Under the pieces are notes generated by a model, which was not told where the DNA came from, ran no database searches, and saw only the letters and a list, made by a program, of their open reading frames with translations. The position numbers were made by a program, and so were the translations under genes. From Candidatus Uhrbacteria bacterium (GTDB lineage Bacteria > Patescibacteriota > Patescibacteriia > UBA9934 > GWF2-40-263), in contig JACRJU010000013.1 of assembly GCA_016219925.1 (NCBI GenBank), positions 244,472-281,942 on the forward strand: a stretch of 37,471 nt of DNA. The letters are read 5' to 3'. This document shows, in pieces, positions 15,436 through 23,384 of this stretch (the first letter of the stretch is position 1; every line of letters begins with the position of its first letter).

Positions 15436-18228
15436 TTAGGAAGAAAGAATCAAATGACATTTCTTATACTTTTTGCCACTGCCGCATGGACATGGATCAT
15501 TACGACCGACTTTTTCCTCCGCATGCCCCGCCCCGCCCGTGCTTCCCCCCTTGTCCGCTCCACTCATCACCACCCCTTTACGTTCAAACACCGATTGGGC
15601 GAGTTGGACCTGCACGCGCATATCAACCGCATGCTTGAGAAATTTGAAAAACGAATACGTGATCTCGCGATTGATTGCCCCAAGGAGTTCTTGATACAAC
15701 ACGTACCCTTCTTTTTTATATTCAATAAGCGGATCGCGCTGGCCATATCCACGTAGACCAATGCCGGTGCGCAACGCCCCCATCGCCGCCAAGTGATCAA
15801 TCCACAGCACATCGACCGCGCGTAAAATCACCCCACGCTCAATCTGATGCAACTCAGATTTCTCATCAAACAACGTTGAGACCTGATCATAATACGCACT
15901 CATCATTTCCATAACGGCTCCAATCAGGCGTGTGCGTTTTGCCGCCAAATCATTTTTATCGCCTGCGGAGGATTCTTCAATCTGACGCAACACCTCTTTC
16001 TGCTCATTCGAAAGCGGCAAAATAGTTCCGATGGTGTCGATGATCTCTTTTTGTTCAACCGGAACATTTTCCGGTTTCTGATCAGGCTCCACTGTCACAA
16101 TGCGTGTCGCGTCGGCCGTTGGAACTTGAATGCCCACCTCGCCCATATGAAAGAGCACCACTTGTTCCACTTCCCCTTCGATAATATCCAAAATGCGCTC
16201 GCGCAACTTTTCCGGCTCATGAGCAAACGTATCAAGCACTTCTCGTCGGCGCGCATAAATCACCTCACGATGTTTGTTGAGCACGTCATCATATTCGAGC
16301 AGATGTTTACGTGTATCAAAGTGATGGCCCTCAACGCGCTCCTGGGCTTTTTCAATCGAACGCGTGACCATGCCATTTTCAATCGGCATGTCTTCGGGAA
16401 TACCTAAACGATCCATCATCCCCTTGGTACGATCCGATCCAAAAATGCGCATCAAGTCATCTTCCATGGAAATATAAAACTGGGTTGATCCCGGATCGCC
16501 TTGGCGACCAGACCGTCCGCGTAACTGATTATCAATGCGACGCGAGTCATGCCGCTCCGTGCCAATCACATGAAGACCTCCGGCTGTTTTAACTGTACCT
16601 TCATCTTCAGCGACAGGGGGATTGCCTCCTAAACGGATGTCCACACCACGGCCAGCCATGTTTGTGGCAATGGTCACAGCTCCCGGTCGTCCAGCTTGCG
16701 CGATGATTTCCGCCTCACGCGCGTGGTTTTTCGCATTCAAAATTTCATGGCGCACGCCAGCCGCTGACAAAAGCTCCGAGAGCATCTCATTTTTTTCCAC
16801 GGAGATGGTTCCCACCAAAATCGGCTGACCTTTCTGTTGCAATTGTTTGATCTCTTGCACAACGGCCTGAAACTTTCCGCGTTCCGTTTTATAAATGCGA
16901 TCTTGCAAATCCGCGCGTGCCACCGGCACATTGGTTGGAATTTCCGTGACTTCCAAATTGTAAATTTTGGCAAATTCTTCCGCTTCAGTTGCGGCCGTTC
17001 CAGTCATTCCGGACAACTTGTCATACATGCGGAATAAATTTTGAAACGTGATGGTTGCAAGTGTTTGGCTTTCTTTTTGGATTTCCACTCCTTCTTTGGC
17101 TTCGATCGCTTGATGGATCCCTTCCGAAAATCGTCGGCCGGGCATGATACGACCCGTAAATTCATCCACAATGATCACCTCTCCCTCTTTGACGATATAA
17201 TGAACATCTTTTTTATAGTTCGCCATGGCCCGCAAAGCGGTGTCGGCAAAACGCGCGTACAAGCCGGAACCTGCCGCATAGAGATTATCAATCCCGATCG
17301 CCTTTTCTACTCGCTCAATGCCCGCATCGGTAAATGTGGCCGTACGCAATTTTTCATCGACGTTGTAATCATCGTTTTCTTTAAGCGTGGCTACGATTTG
17401 GGAGAAGCGGTGGTAAAGCTCGTTGGATTCTTCCGCAGGAGCGGAAATGATCAGTGGTGTGCGCGCTTCATCAATTAAGATAGAGTCGATTTCGTCCACA
17501 ATGGCGAAATGCAAATCACGCATGACCATCTGATCAAGCGTTTGCGCCATGTTGTCGCGCAAATAATCAAACCCGAATTGATTATTCGTTCCGTAGGTGA
17601 TATCCGCGCCATAGGCCTCTTTGCGCGGAACCGGGCGCAAATAATCTTCACGCACACGGAATGATCCCACTTCGTCGCGTGTTTCATCCGCGGCTTGCTC
17701 CTCCACAGAGCCTTCTTCATGTTTATAATTCGGATCGTACACAAATCCGCCTTCGTGCTGGACACAACCAACACTCAAACCGAGTGCATGAAACACTTGC
17801 CCCATCCACACCGCATCGCGACGCGCCAAATAATCGTTTACGGTAACAAGATGACAGCCTTTGCCTGTGAGGGCGTTGAGATATAACGGCGCGGTTGACG
17901 TGAGTGTTTTTCCTTCACCGGTGCGCATTTCCGCAATGCCGCCTTTATGCATAACCAATCCTCCCATGAGCTGAACATCAAAGTGACGTTGGCCGAGAGT
18001 TCGCTTGGCCGTTTCGCGCACTACGGCAAACGCTTCATCGGTGATCGCATCGAGCGATTCGCCCGCAAGGAGACGCTCCTTGAACGAAACGGTTTTGGTT
18101 TTAAGCTCCTCATCCGTCAGAGCAGAAACCTGTGGTTCAAGAGCTGTCATGCTATCCACTTCGCGCTGTAAATCCGAAAGGACTTTTTTATTGGGATCTC
18201 CAAAGAGAATCTTCAAAAATTTCGACAT
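15436..18228 (-). CDS. secA: Protein translocase ATPase SecA
   Basis: A 930-residue SecA, the motor that drives preproteins through SecYEG. The start is ATG 18228 (MSKFLKILFGDPNKK); the longer track frame crosses the promoter. Seen are Walker A MRTGEGKTLTSTAP (K107), the Walker B/DEAD-like IVDEIDSILIDEARTP, motif GTAATEAEEF, the second RecA domain with TNMAGRGVDIRLGGNPP and QLRGRSGRQGDPGSTQF, and a C-terminal SEC-C zinc motif DPCPCGSGKKYKKCH. A charged insertion of about 35 residues (KHEEGSVEEQAADETRDE) precedes the EAYGADITYGTNN block. A -10 box lies 8 nt before the ATG, implying a near-leaderless mRNA. With secDF nearby, it forms an export gene neighbourhood. Confidence 0.97.
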   Translation of the reverse strand: MSKFLKILFGDPNKKVLSDLQREVDSMTALEPQVSALTDEELKTKTVSFKERLLAGESLDAITDEAFAVVRETAKRTLGQRHFDVQLMGGLVMHKGGIAEMRTGEGKTLTSTAPLYLNALTGKGCHLVTVNDYLARRDAVWMGQVFHALGLSVGCVQHEGGFVYDPNYKHEEGSVEEQAADETRDEVGSFRVREDYLRPVPRKEAYGADITYGTNNQFGFDYLRDNMAQTLDQMVMRDLHFAIVDEIDSILIDEARTPLIISAPAEESNELYHRFSQIVATLKENDDYNVDEKLRTATFTDAGIERVEKAIGIDNLYAAGSGLYARFADTALRAMANYKKDVHYIVKEGEVIIVDEFTGRIMPGRRFSEGIHQAIEAKEGVEIQKESQTLATITFQNLFRMYDKLSGMTGTAATEAEEFAKIYNLEVTEIPTNVPVARADLQDRIYKTERGKFQAVVQEIKQLQQKGQPILVGTISVEKNEMLSELLSAAGVRHEILNAKNHAREAEIIAQAGRPGAVTIATNMAGRGVDIRLGGNPPVAEDEGTVKTAGGLHVIGTERHDSRRIDNQLRGRSGRQGDPGSTQFYISMEDDLMRIFGSDRTKGMMDRLGIPEDMPIENGMVTRSIEKAQERVEGHHFDTRKHLLEYDDVLNKHREVIYARRREVLDTFAHEPEKLRERILDIIEGEVEQVVLFHMGEVGIQVPTADATRIVTVEPDQKPENVPVEQKEIIDTIGTILPLSNEQKEVLRQIEESSAGDKNDLAAKRTRLIGAVMEMMSAYYDQVSTLFDEKSELHQIERGVILRAVDVLWIDHLAAMGALRTGIGLRGYGQRDPLIEYKKEGYVLYQELLGAINREITYSFFKFLKHAVDMRVQVQLAQSVFERKGVVMSGADKGGSTGGAGHAEEKVGRNDPCPCGSGKKYKKCHLILSS

Positions 18229-18236
18229 AGACCGCG

Positions 18237-18242
18237 GTATTA
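18237..18242 (-). promoter_or_regulatory. -10 box of secA
   Basis: TAATAC on the minus strand lies 8 nt before the secA ATG, just downstream of the hpf terminator. No strong -35 is visible; the T-run of the terminator occupies that region. Confidence 0.45.
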
Positions 18243-18255
18243 TGCGCTGGATGTG

Positions 18256-18285
18256 AAAAAAAAACAAGGCTTTTACGAAGTCTTG
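18256..18285 (-). terminator. Terminator of hpf (murB-hpf transcript)
   Basis: On the minus strand CAAGACTT and AAGCCTTG form an 8-bp stem with one G-T pair and a 5-nt loop, followed by nine T residues. It starts 4 nt after the hpf stop. Confidence 0.75.
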
Positions 18286-18288
18286 ATG

Positions 18289-18639
18289 CTATATATCCTT
18301 ACCAGGCCTCTTCGCCTTTTGAGAACGATCTGTTCGTTTATCTTTATAATCTGAAATCTGACGACGGAGGTGATCCCGAACCCGATCAATCGCTTCGTAA
18401 AGGTCTTCAGATTCTTCTTCTGATCGCAGATCCGCCCCGGGCAAATGCAAGAACATCTCTGCACGAAAATAGGGACCCTTCGCGTGATGTCGTGTGGATT
18501 TTCCGACTTCGACTTGAAGCGTGTCTGCGGGATCGAACTCCCCACATAATTTTTTGAGCTGTTCGACTTTCTCATCGACATACGCACGAATGGCGTCGGT
18601 GAGATCCATGTTGGTTGCTTTGAGAGTGGTGATGCGCAT
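18289..18639 (-). CDS. hpf: Ribosome hibernation factor, short HPF/RaiA type
   Basis: A 116-residue protein starting MRITTLKATNMDLTDAIRAYVDEKV. It has the beta-alpha-beta-beta-beta-alpha pattern of the S30AE family: the first helix LTDAIRAYVDEKVEQLKKL, strands ending in YFRAEMFLHLPG, and the helix DLYEAIDRVRDHLRRQISDYKDK, with a lysine/arginine-rich tail. Only the N-terminal domain is present, so it is the short form, which binds the 30S decoding centre and inactivates ribosomes in stasis. It follows murB by 18 nt and is closed by a terminator. RaiA/YfiA and short HPF cannot be separated from sequence alone. Confidence 0.88.
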   Translation of the reverse strand: MRITTLKATNMDLTDAIRAYVDEKVEQLKKLCGEFDPADTLQVEVGKSTRHHAKGPYFRAEMFLHLPGADLRSEEESEDLYEAIDRVRDHLRRQISDYKDKRTDRSQKAKRPGKDI

Positions 18640-18657
18640 AGCAAAAGGCTAAGAGGA

Positions 18658-19623
18658 CTAAAACCCGACGAGCTCAACTTCCTCCCTTAAGAATACCCCA
18701 AGTTCATTTCTCGCGCGAGTCTTGATCAGAGCAATCAGTTGAACAACATCGTCGGCTGTTGCCGTTCCGGTGTTGACCACAAAGTTTCCGTGTTTGTCGC
18801 TGATTTTTGCTCCACCGATCTGCTTGCCTTTCAGGTCCAGCTGGTCGATGAGCCACCCGGCGGAAATCCGCCGGGCTTGGCTCATCTCACTAGGGATATC
18901 GAATTTCTGTTGAAGACGTTGCAGTTCATCTTCGGAGATAACCTCGTAATTTTTGAAAAGACATCCGGCCGATCCGGCATCTAACGGTTGAGAAGATTTG
19001 CGTGAAGACAATTTGTATTCAAGATCAGCTTGCAGAGCGACTGAATCGCCTGATTTGAAACTAAACGTCGCGGATAAAACAATATCGGACGAATGTTTAA
19101 TGGCGGACTCCCGATACCCAAATTGCAAATCAGACTTTGAGAGCGTCCTGATTTCGCCATTTCGAAGGACCATCGCTTCAACAAGATGATCTTTCGTTTC
19201 TCCACCAAAACACCCCGCATTCCCACGCACGGCGCCGCCAATGGTTCCCGGAAGCGATATGGCCCACGTAAATCCGGAAAGACCGGCTTGAGCCGTGGCA
19301 CGCGCCAGAGCGGCTGAAAGAACCCCAGCTTCCGCTTGGGCGGTTGTGCCCTCAATTCGAATTCCACGCATGGCCATCTGAATAACCATCCCATCAAATC
19401 CCTCGTCACTGACCAGAGTATTCGATCCTCCCCCCATGACAAAAACAGCGATCTTGTTTTGATGAGCAAGATCGAGAATCTGTCTGAGTTCGTTGAGGGT
19501 TCTCACCTCAACGAACCAACGCGCAGGCCCGCCAATGCGAAAATTCGTATGGCGCGACATCGGCTCCTGTTCTTTCATCCGTTCGCCAACAATTTGCTTA
19601 AGCTGTTGCGAGATATCACTCAT
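18658..19623 (-). CDS. murB: UDP-N-acetylenolpyruvoylglucosamine reductase MurB
   Basis: A 321-residue FAD enzyme that reduces UDP-GlcNAc-enolpyruvate to UDP-MurNAc. ATG 19623 (MSDISQQLK) is preferred; an in-frame ATG at 19650 is possible but lies just after the pgeF terminator. FAD-binding segments are GPARWFVEV, VMGGGSNTLVSDEG and SLPGTIGGAVRGNAG; substrate and catalytic segments are FGYRESAIK and SAGCLFKN. The proton donor, usually Ser in GS.FKNP, appears to be Cys here (AGCLFKN), a substitution also known in other MurB proteins. It would normally follow murC directly, but a GC-rich pgeF-like unit lies between them. Confidence 0.95.
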   Translation of the reverse strand: MSDISQQLKQIVGERMKEQEPMSRHTNFRIGGPARWFVEVRTLNELRQILDLAHQNKIAVFVMGGGSNTLVSDEGFDGMVIQMAMRGIRIEGTTAQAEAGVLSAALARATAQAGLSGFTWAISLPGTIGGAVRGNAGCFGGETKDHLVEAMVLRNGEIRTLSKSDLQFGYRESAIKHSSDIVLSATFSFKSGDSVALQADLEYKLSSRKSSQPLDAGSAGCLFKNYEVISEDELQRLQQKFDIPSEMSQARRISAGWLIDQLDLKGKQIGGAKISDKHGNFVVNTGTATADDVVQLIALIKTRARNELGVFLREEVELVGF

Positions 19624-19654
19624 ATTTTTTACACTTTGCCACAAATCCATCAAA

Positions 19655-19676
19655 GAAAAAAGACCCGAAAGGGTCT
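19655..19676 (-). terminator. Terminator of the pgeF-like gene
   Basis: On the minus strand AGACCC, loop TTTC and GGGTCT are followed by TTTTTT. The stem begins at the last base of the stop codon. Confidence 0.85.
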
Positions 19677-20560
19677 CAGTTGAGCTTCACCACCACGAGA
19701 TTGCGCATCAGCGCATTGCGGCGGTTGGAGTGAAACAGCGGCTCGGAGCCATCGCTCGAGGTGGCGGTGTCGAAGCCATCCCAGACCATGTTGTCAAATG
19801 GGATCCCCAACTTCCAGAGCTGGACCTTCGCCAGAGCCACCAGATCGATCTTGCCCTGCACGGAATCCGTGACGATCGGCGGCTGATCGCGAAGCTGTCC
19901 GGCGTGCATCGCGTACTTCTGGGTGAGATGCCTGATGAGCTGGGCGTTGGCCGCGGCGTACTTGTTGGGAACCGGATTCCCGTCCGGACCCGGCACCATC
20001 TCGGTGGTCGGATGGACGAAGGTCTCCGGACCGATGCCGGCGGCCAGGAAGACGAGGAGCTTGCTAGGGTCGACTCTCGCGTACCTGTTGAGCGCATCGA
20101 GGCCGGCTTCGATGACCGAGGCGTACTGGCGCGGTGGCTTCCCCGCAAGCCGCTCGCGGTCGATGAGCGCGTTGCGTCCGCAGTGCAGAGCGACCAGAGT
20201 ATGCTGGTAACAATCGTACACTACGGTCGTGAGACAATCAGCGCTCGCCAGGATGTAGGCGTCACCGGACTCTGTCAGGAGCACGCCGTCGGCGTCAACC
20301 CCACGGAAGAAACGTGGCAATCGTTCGACGGTGAGCTGGCTGGGCTCGCAGACCATGGCGTGGAACGCCGGCCGCGGCACCAGAGCCCGATGGATCTCGA
20401 GCTGATCCATCACTTCGGCGATGTCCGCCGAGACCCCGGGGTTGTTGGCTTCGATGGCCTCGGGCGTTTCGCCCGCGAAGTTCCAGTTGCGAACCGTGCC
20501 GAACACGGCCACCAGCACGTCACCATGCCACAACCCTTTCACATACGCCGGAGACTTCAT
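19676..20560 (-). CDS. pgeF: PgeF-like multicopper-oxidase-fold (laccase domain) protein, GC-rich
   Basis: A 294-residue protein of the YfiH/PgeF family (Pfam Cu-oxidase_4 fold). The start is ATG 20560 (MKSPAYVKG), set by GGAGG 5 nt upstream; the track's start lies 66 nt earlier. The three zinc-ligand positions of the family appear as H67 (AFHAMV), C109 (SADC) and H126 (ALHCGRN), followed by AAGIGPETF and the C-terminal SNRRN, which resembles the usual SYRRD block. In E. coli PgeF removes L-Ser wrongly placed on UDP-MurNAc by MurC; other members cleave purine nucleosides. Its position between murC and murB supports a peptidoglycan-editing role. Codon use is GC-rich, unlike both neighbours, and it has its own promoter and terminator, so it was probably acquired as a unit. 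Confidence 0.8.
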   Translation of the reverse strand: MKSPAYVKGLWHGDVLVAVFGTVRNWNFAGETPEAIEANNPGVSADIAEVMDQLEIHRALVPRPAFHAMVCEPSQLTVERLPRFFRGVDADGVLLTESGDAYILASADCLTTVVYDCYQHTLVALHCGRNALIDRERLAGKPPRQYASVIEAGLDALNRYARVDPSKLLVFLAAGIGPETFVHPTTEMVPGPDGNPVPNKYAAANAQLIRHLTQKYAMHAGQLRDQPPIVTDSVQGKIDLVALAKVQLWKLGIPFDNMVWDGFDTATSSDGSEPLFHSNRRNALMRNLVVVKLN

Positions 20561-20597
20561 GCGATCCTCCACTTGTACACCTAATGTGCAAGAGCAG

Positions 20598-20626
20598 ACG
20601 CTATCAGAAAACCGCCACGATGTCAA
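20598..20626 (-). promoter_or_regulatory. Promoter of the pgeF-like unit
   Basis: On the minus strand TTGACA (20626-20621), 17 nt and TAGCGT (20603-20598) precede a leader of about 30 nt with TGGAGG and 5 nt before the ATG. It begins about 20 nt after the murC stop. Confidence 0.6.
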
Positions 20627-20643
20627 TCGTAACGGCCCTCATT

Positions 20644-22014
20644 CTATCGAACCATTTGTCGCGCCAATTCATCAATCGTCCCTGCCCCCTGAATGATCAC
20701 AACGCTTTGCGAATCGAGAAGCCCCATGATCCCTTTTTGAGCCTCTTCAAAATCAGGAGCAAATCGCACAGTCAGATCAGGACGTTTCAAAGAAATTGCG
20801 TCAACAAGATGTTGACTCGAAATTGTCTCCTGTTCTGTGCGGCCATCCACGCGGTAAATCTCCGACAATACGAGAGCATCCGCTTCGCTCAAAGCCGTCA
20901 CAAAATCCTCAAACAACGCCTCGGTGCGCGCATGCTGATGCGGTTGAAAACATAAAATAATGCGCCGATTGGGAAACAGTTCACGAGCCGCCTGAAGCGT
21001 CACACGAACGGCTGTGGGGTGATGACCATAATCAGAAATGATGGGCGCTCCTTGAACTTCTCCGACGCGCTCAAAGCGTCGCCAAATTCCCGGAAATGAA
21101 CCTAAAGCCCGAACGCAGGTCTCAAAGGGAATTCCAAGCTCCATCGCCGCGGCAATGGCGGCCAATGCATTGGAGACATTAAAGGCGCCGGGAACCTGAA
21201 GAGAAAGCGTCCCGAGAGCTTCCTTTGGAACAAGACGATGAATTTCAACCGATTGCAGACCTTGCGCAACCGTTCGCGCACGTTGATGATAGTGCGCCTG
21301 AACGTCTGATCCATAACGCACAGGATTCGCAATATGAAGCGTTTGGGAAACTGGATCATCCGCGTTCACAATCACCAAACCCATTCCCGATAGACGATCA
21401 ACAAATGTCTGAAAAGCTATTCGAATATTTTCAAGCGTTCGATAAAAATCCAGATGATCGGCTTCGATACTGGTAAGTACAATCATCTCCGGATGCAGAT
21501 GGAGCATGTTCGCCTGATGCTCGCATCCTTCAATCACCAAAAATCGTCCGCTCCCGACGCGCAAATTACCGTGCGCAAATGACGGAACGAAGGAGCCAAG
21601 AATTACGGTAGGATCATAGCCAGCCGCTTCCAAAATAAGACCGATCATCGCTGTCGTCGTGCTTTTCCCGTGTGTGCCTGTGACGACGATGGTTGAATAA
21701 TGTTTAGAGAGTTCCCCCAAAGCCTCGGCATAAGACAGCACGGGCAGGCCAAGCTCTTTGGCGAGCTGATACTCCGGATTCGTATCGGGAACCGCCGGCG
21801 AATGAATCACAAACTCGGCTTGCGAAGGGAGATTCGATACGGCATGTCCCTTCTGAATCACCGCTCCGCGCGCAACCAAATCACGGGTGATCTCCCCGAT
21901 ATGCAAATCAGAACCTGTCACCTGCTTGCCTTGCAACAAAAATAATTTCGCGAGCGCGGACATGCCGATCCCACCAATACCAATGAGGTGGATGTGCTGA
22001 ACTTCAGAAAACAT
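20644..22014 (-). CDS. murC: UDP-N-acetylmuramate--L-alanine ligase MurC
   Basis: A 456-residue Mur ligase that adds L-Ala to UDP-MurNAc in the cytoplasm using ATP. Domain 1 opens with IHLIGIGGIGMSALAKL; the ATP loop is VVTGTHGKSTTTAMIG; then IEGCEHQANMLHL, SIEADHLDFY and the C-terminal ligase domain with ISDYGHHPTAV, FQPHQHART and SEIYRVDGR. Length is normal. Upstream, after the terminator of the GC-rich orphan gene, TTGACA is followed 17 nt later by CATCCT, and a TAAAAT also occurs; either could be its promoter. The start codon has no Shine-Dalgarno. It lies just upstream of pgeF and murB on the same strand. Confidence 0.95.
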   Translation of the reverse strand: MFSEVQHIHLIGIGGIGMSALAKLFLLQGKQVTGSDLHIGEITRDLVARGAVIQKGHAVSNLPSQAEFVIHSPAVPDTNPEYQLAKELGLPVLSYAEALGELSKHYSTIVVTGTHGKSTTTAMIGLILEAAGYDPTVILGSFVPSFAHGNLRVGSGRFLVIEGCEHQANMLHLHPEMIVLTSIEADHLDFYRTLENIRIAFQTFVDRLSGMGLVIVNADDPVSQTLHIANPVRYGSDVQAHYHQRARTVAQGLQSVEIHRLVPKEALGTLSLQVPGAFNVSNALAAIAAAMELGIPFETCVRALGSFPGIWRRFERVGEVQGAPIISDYGHHPTAVRVTLQAARELFPNRRIILCFQPHQHARTEALFEDFVTALSEADALVLSEIYRVDGRTEQETISSQHLVDAISLKRPDLTVRFAPDFEEAQKGIMGLLDSQSVVIIQGAGTIDELARQMVR

Positions 22015-22055
22015 AGGAGGAGAAAGGATGCCCTAATATTTTACTCTTGTCAATG

Positions 22056-22079
22056 AAAAAAGAGCCAGTCGAATGGCTC
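22056..22079 (-). terminator. Terminator of the GC-rich orphan gene
   Basis: On the minus strand GAGCCA, 6-nt loop and TGGCTC are followed by TTTTTT. It lies 7 nt after the stop. Confidence 0.85.
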
Positions 22080-22085
22080 CCGAGT

Positions 22086-23297
22086 TCACGTTGCATGTGT
22101 GCGATCGGTGATCAGCATCACCACATCGCCCACCACGCCGTTGTAACTGATCGAACCGTCTGGGCGAAGGTTCCATGCGTACTCAAGGGCATCGTGACGC
22201 CGACTGTTAACGATGGCGCGACGAAAACGGCCGTTGCTTTCGATCCAGGCATCCAAACGTCCGCGGTTTCCCACCACGAAATCGACAAAGAAATGCCCGG
22301 GCTTCGCCTGAATATTCTGGCGGTGCGTCACCAGACTCATCGGACCGTCGCCTTGCAGACCCGCATGGATACACGCCATACACCACACCCCATTCGGCGA
22401 CCACGCAAGGTCTCCAGCTCCTAGAGCGAACAGCCCCTCAAACTGCACGCCACAATTCATGACCAGTCGCCGTACCGTCTTTCCTTCCGTACTCACGCGA
22501 ACGAGATAGGCCAAACCTTTCTCATCCGGCGACGTCCACATTCGCTCGAGGATTCCCTCGACAGACAGCACCCTTTCTCGACCGTTGCCTGGAGCGTTGA
22601 AGAGTTGGACGAAGGAGTGATCTTCTGTCCGCAGACCAATGGCATAGCGTCTTCGCCATCGCCCCAATCCAGTGATCTCGGTTGAACAAGAGATCGGTAG
22701 AGGATACCAGTCCTCGAACCCTCCGCGCCCAACGGTGTAGCGATAGCGCATCCCAGCGATCGGCTCCAACACGAGGAGGCGTTGATCCTGCAAACCACTG
22801 ACGATGGCCCGCATGTTCACATGAAGCACATCCGGCAAACCGGGGCTGACGATCCGGCAGATGTCCATCTCATCCTGCCGATGTCTGGCGAAGATGACAG
22901 GCCCAGCTGGGCCATACTGAATGCCCAGGACATCGTCGGCCTGACAAAGCGTTTGGATGCTTTGTGTGGTCACCCGTACGATCGCAGATCGATTCTCACC
23001 CGCGAGACGGCCGAAAATGATCACCGAAGAGCCGTCCACCCACAGGGCGACCGGCCGATCACCGATGAAAGCTGCAGACAGCTGTTGGCCATTCAGACAA
23101 GGCCATATCAGCCCGCTGGGACCGAACATCCAACTTGCCGCGCTTCGCCCGTCGGCACTCACAATCAGCTCGCCCGAGGCGAGCATCGCTCGAATGCGAT
23201 CATGATGGAGCGCTTCACCGAGATGAAGCACGTGTTGGTACAGCCCGTGAAACGCGGACTGTCTGACTTCAACAGCTTTTGCGCAACAGGCCAACAT
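22086..23297 (-). CDS. Hypothetical protein, possibly beta-propeller, GC-rich
   Basis: A 403-residue protein that I do not recognise. The start ATG 23297 (MLACCAKAVEV) is set by GGAGG 5 nt upstream; the track's GTG start is in the leader. There is no signal peptide or transmembrane segment, so it is probably cytoplasmic. The sequence is rich in short beta strands that recur about every 45-55 residues with turns such as GRLAGENRSAIVRV, MWTSPDEKGLAYLVRV, DLAWSPNGVWCMACI and AWNLRPDGSISYNGV, the look of a WD40- or TolB-like propeller; this is inference from pattern. Codon use is strongly GC-biased. It has its own promoter and terminator and is divergent from glyA, with shared -35 sequence. Confidence 0.75.
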   Translation of the reverse strand: MLACCAKAVEVRQSAFHGLYQHVLHLGEALHHDRIRAMLASGELIVSADGRSAASWMFGPSGLIWPCLNGQQLSAAFIGDRPVALWVDGSSVIIFGRLAGENRSAIVRVTTQSIQTLCQADDVLGIQYGPAGPVIFARHRQDEMDICRIVSPGLPDVLHVNMRAIVSGLQDQRLLVLEPIAGMRYRYTVGRGGFEDWYPLPISCSTEITGLGRWRRRYAIGLRTEDHSFVQLFNAPGNGRERVLSVEGILERMWTSPDEKGLAYLVRVSTEGKTVRRLVMNCGVQFEGLFALGAGDLAWSPNGVWCMACIHAGLQGDGPMSLVTHRQNIQAKPGHFFVDFVVGNRGRLDAWIESNGRFRRAIVNSRRHDALEYAWNLRPDGSISYNGVVGDVVMLITDRTHAT

Positions 23298-23324
23298 GAA
23301 AACCTCCACTCGCACGGTCACTTC

Positions 23325-23353
23325 AACCTATGAATTTTTTTGAGATTTGTCAA
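23325..23353 (-). promoter_or_regulatory. Promoter of the GC-rich orphan unit
   Basis: On the minus strand TTGACA (23353-23348), 17 nt and TAGGTT (23330-23325) precede a leader of about 21 nt ending in TGGAGG, 5 nt and ATG 23297. The -35 overlaps that of glyA on the other strand. Confidence 0.6.
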
Positions 23354-23375
23354 TGTTCTAACGCTCTCGTACAAT
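23347..23375 (+). promoter_or_regulatory. Promoter of glyA-recR
   Basis: TTGTCA (23347-23352), 17 nt and TACAAT (23370-23375) lie 9 nt before ATG 23385, predicting a near-leaderless transcript. The -35 is shared, in reverse, with the divergent orphan gene. Confidence 0.6.
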
Positions 23376-23384
23376 AGGCGGAGT

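Noticed and set aside
19493-20584. 363-aa plus-strand ORF
   Set aside because: It is antisense to the pgeF-like gene and part of murB, with no family motif; pgeF has the conserved residues, ribosome site, promoter and terminator.
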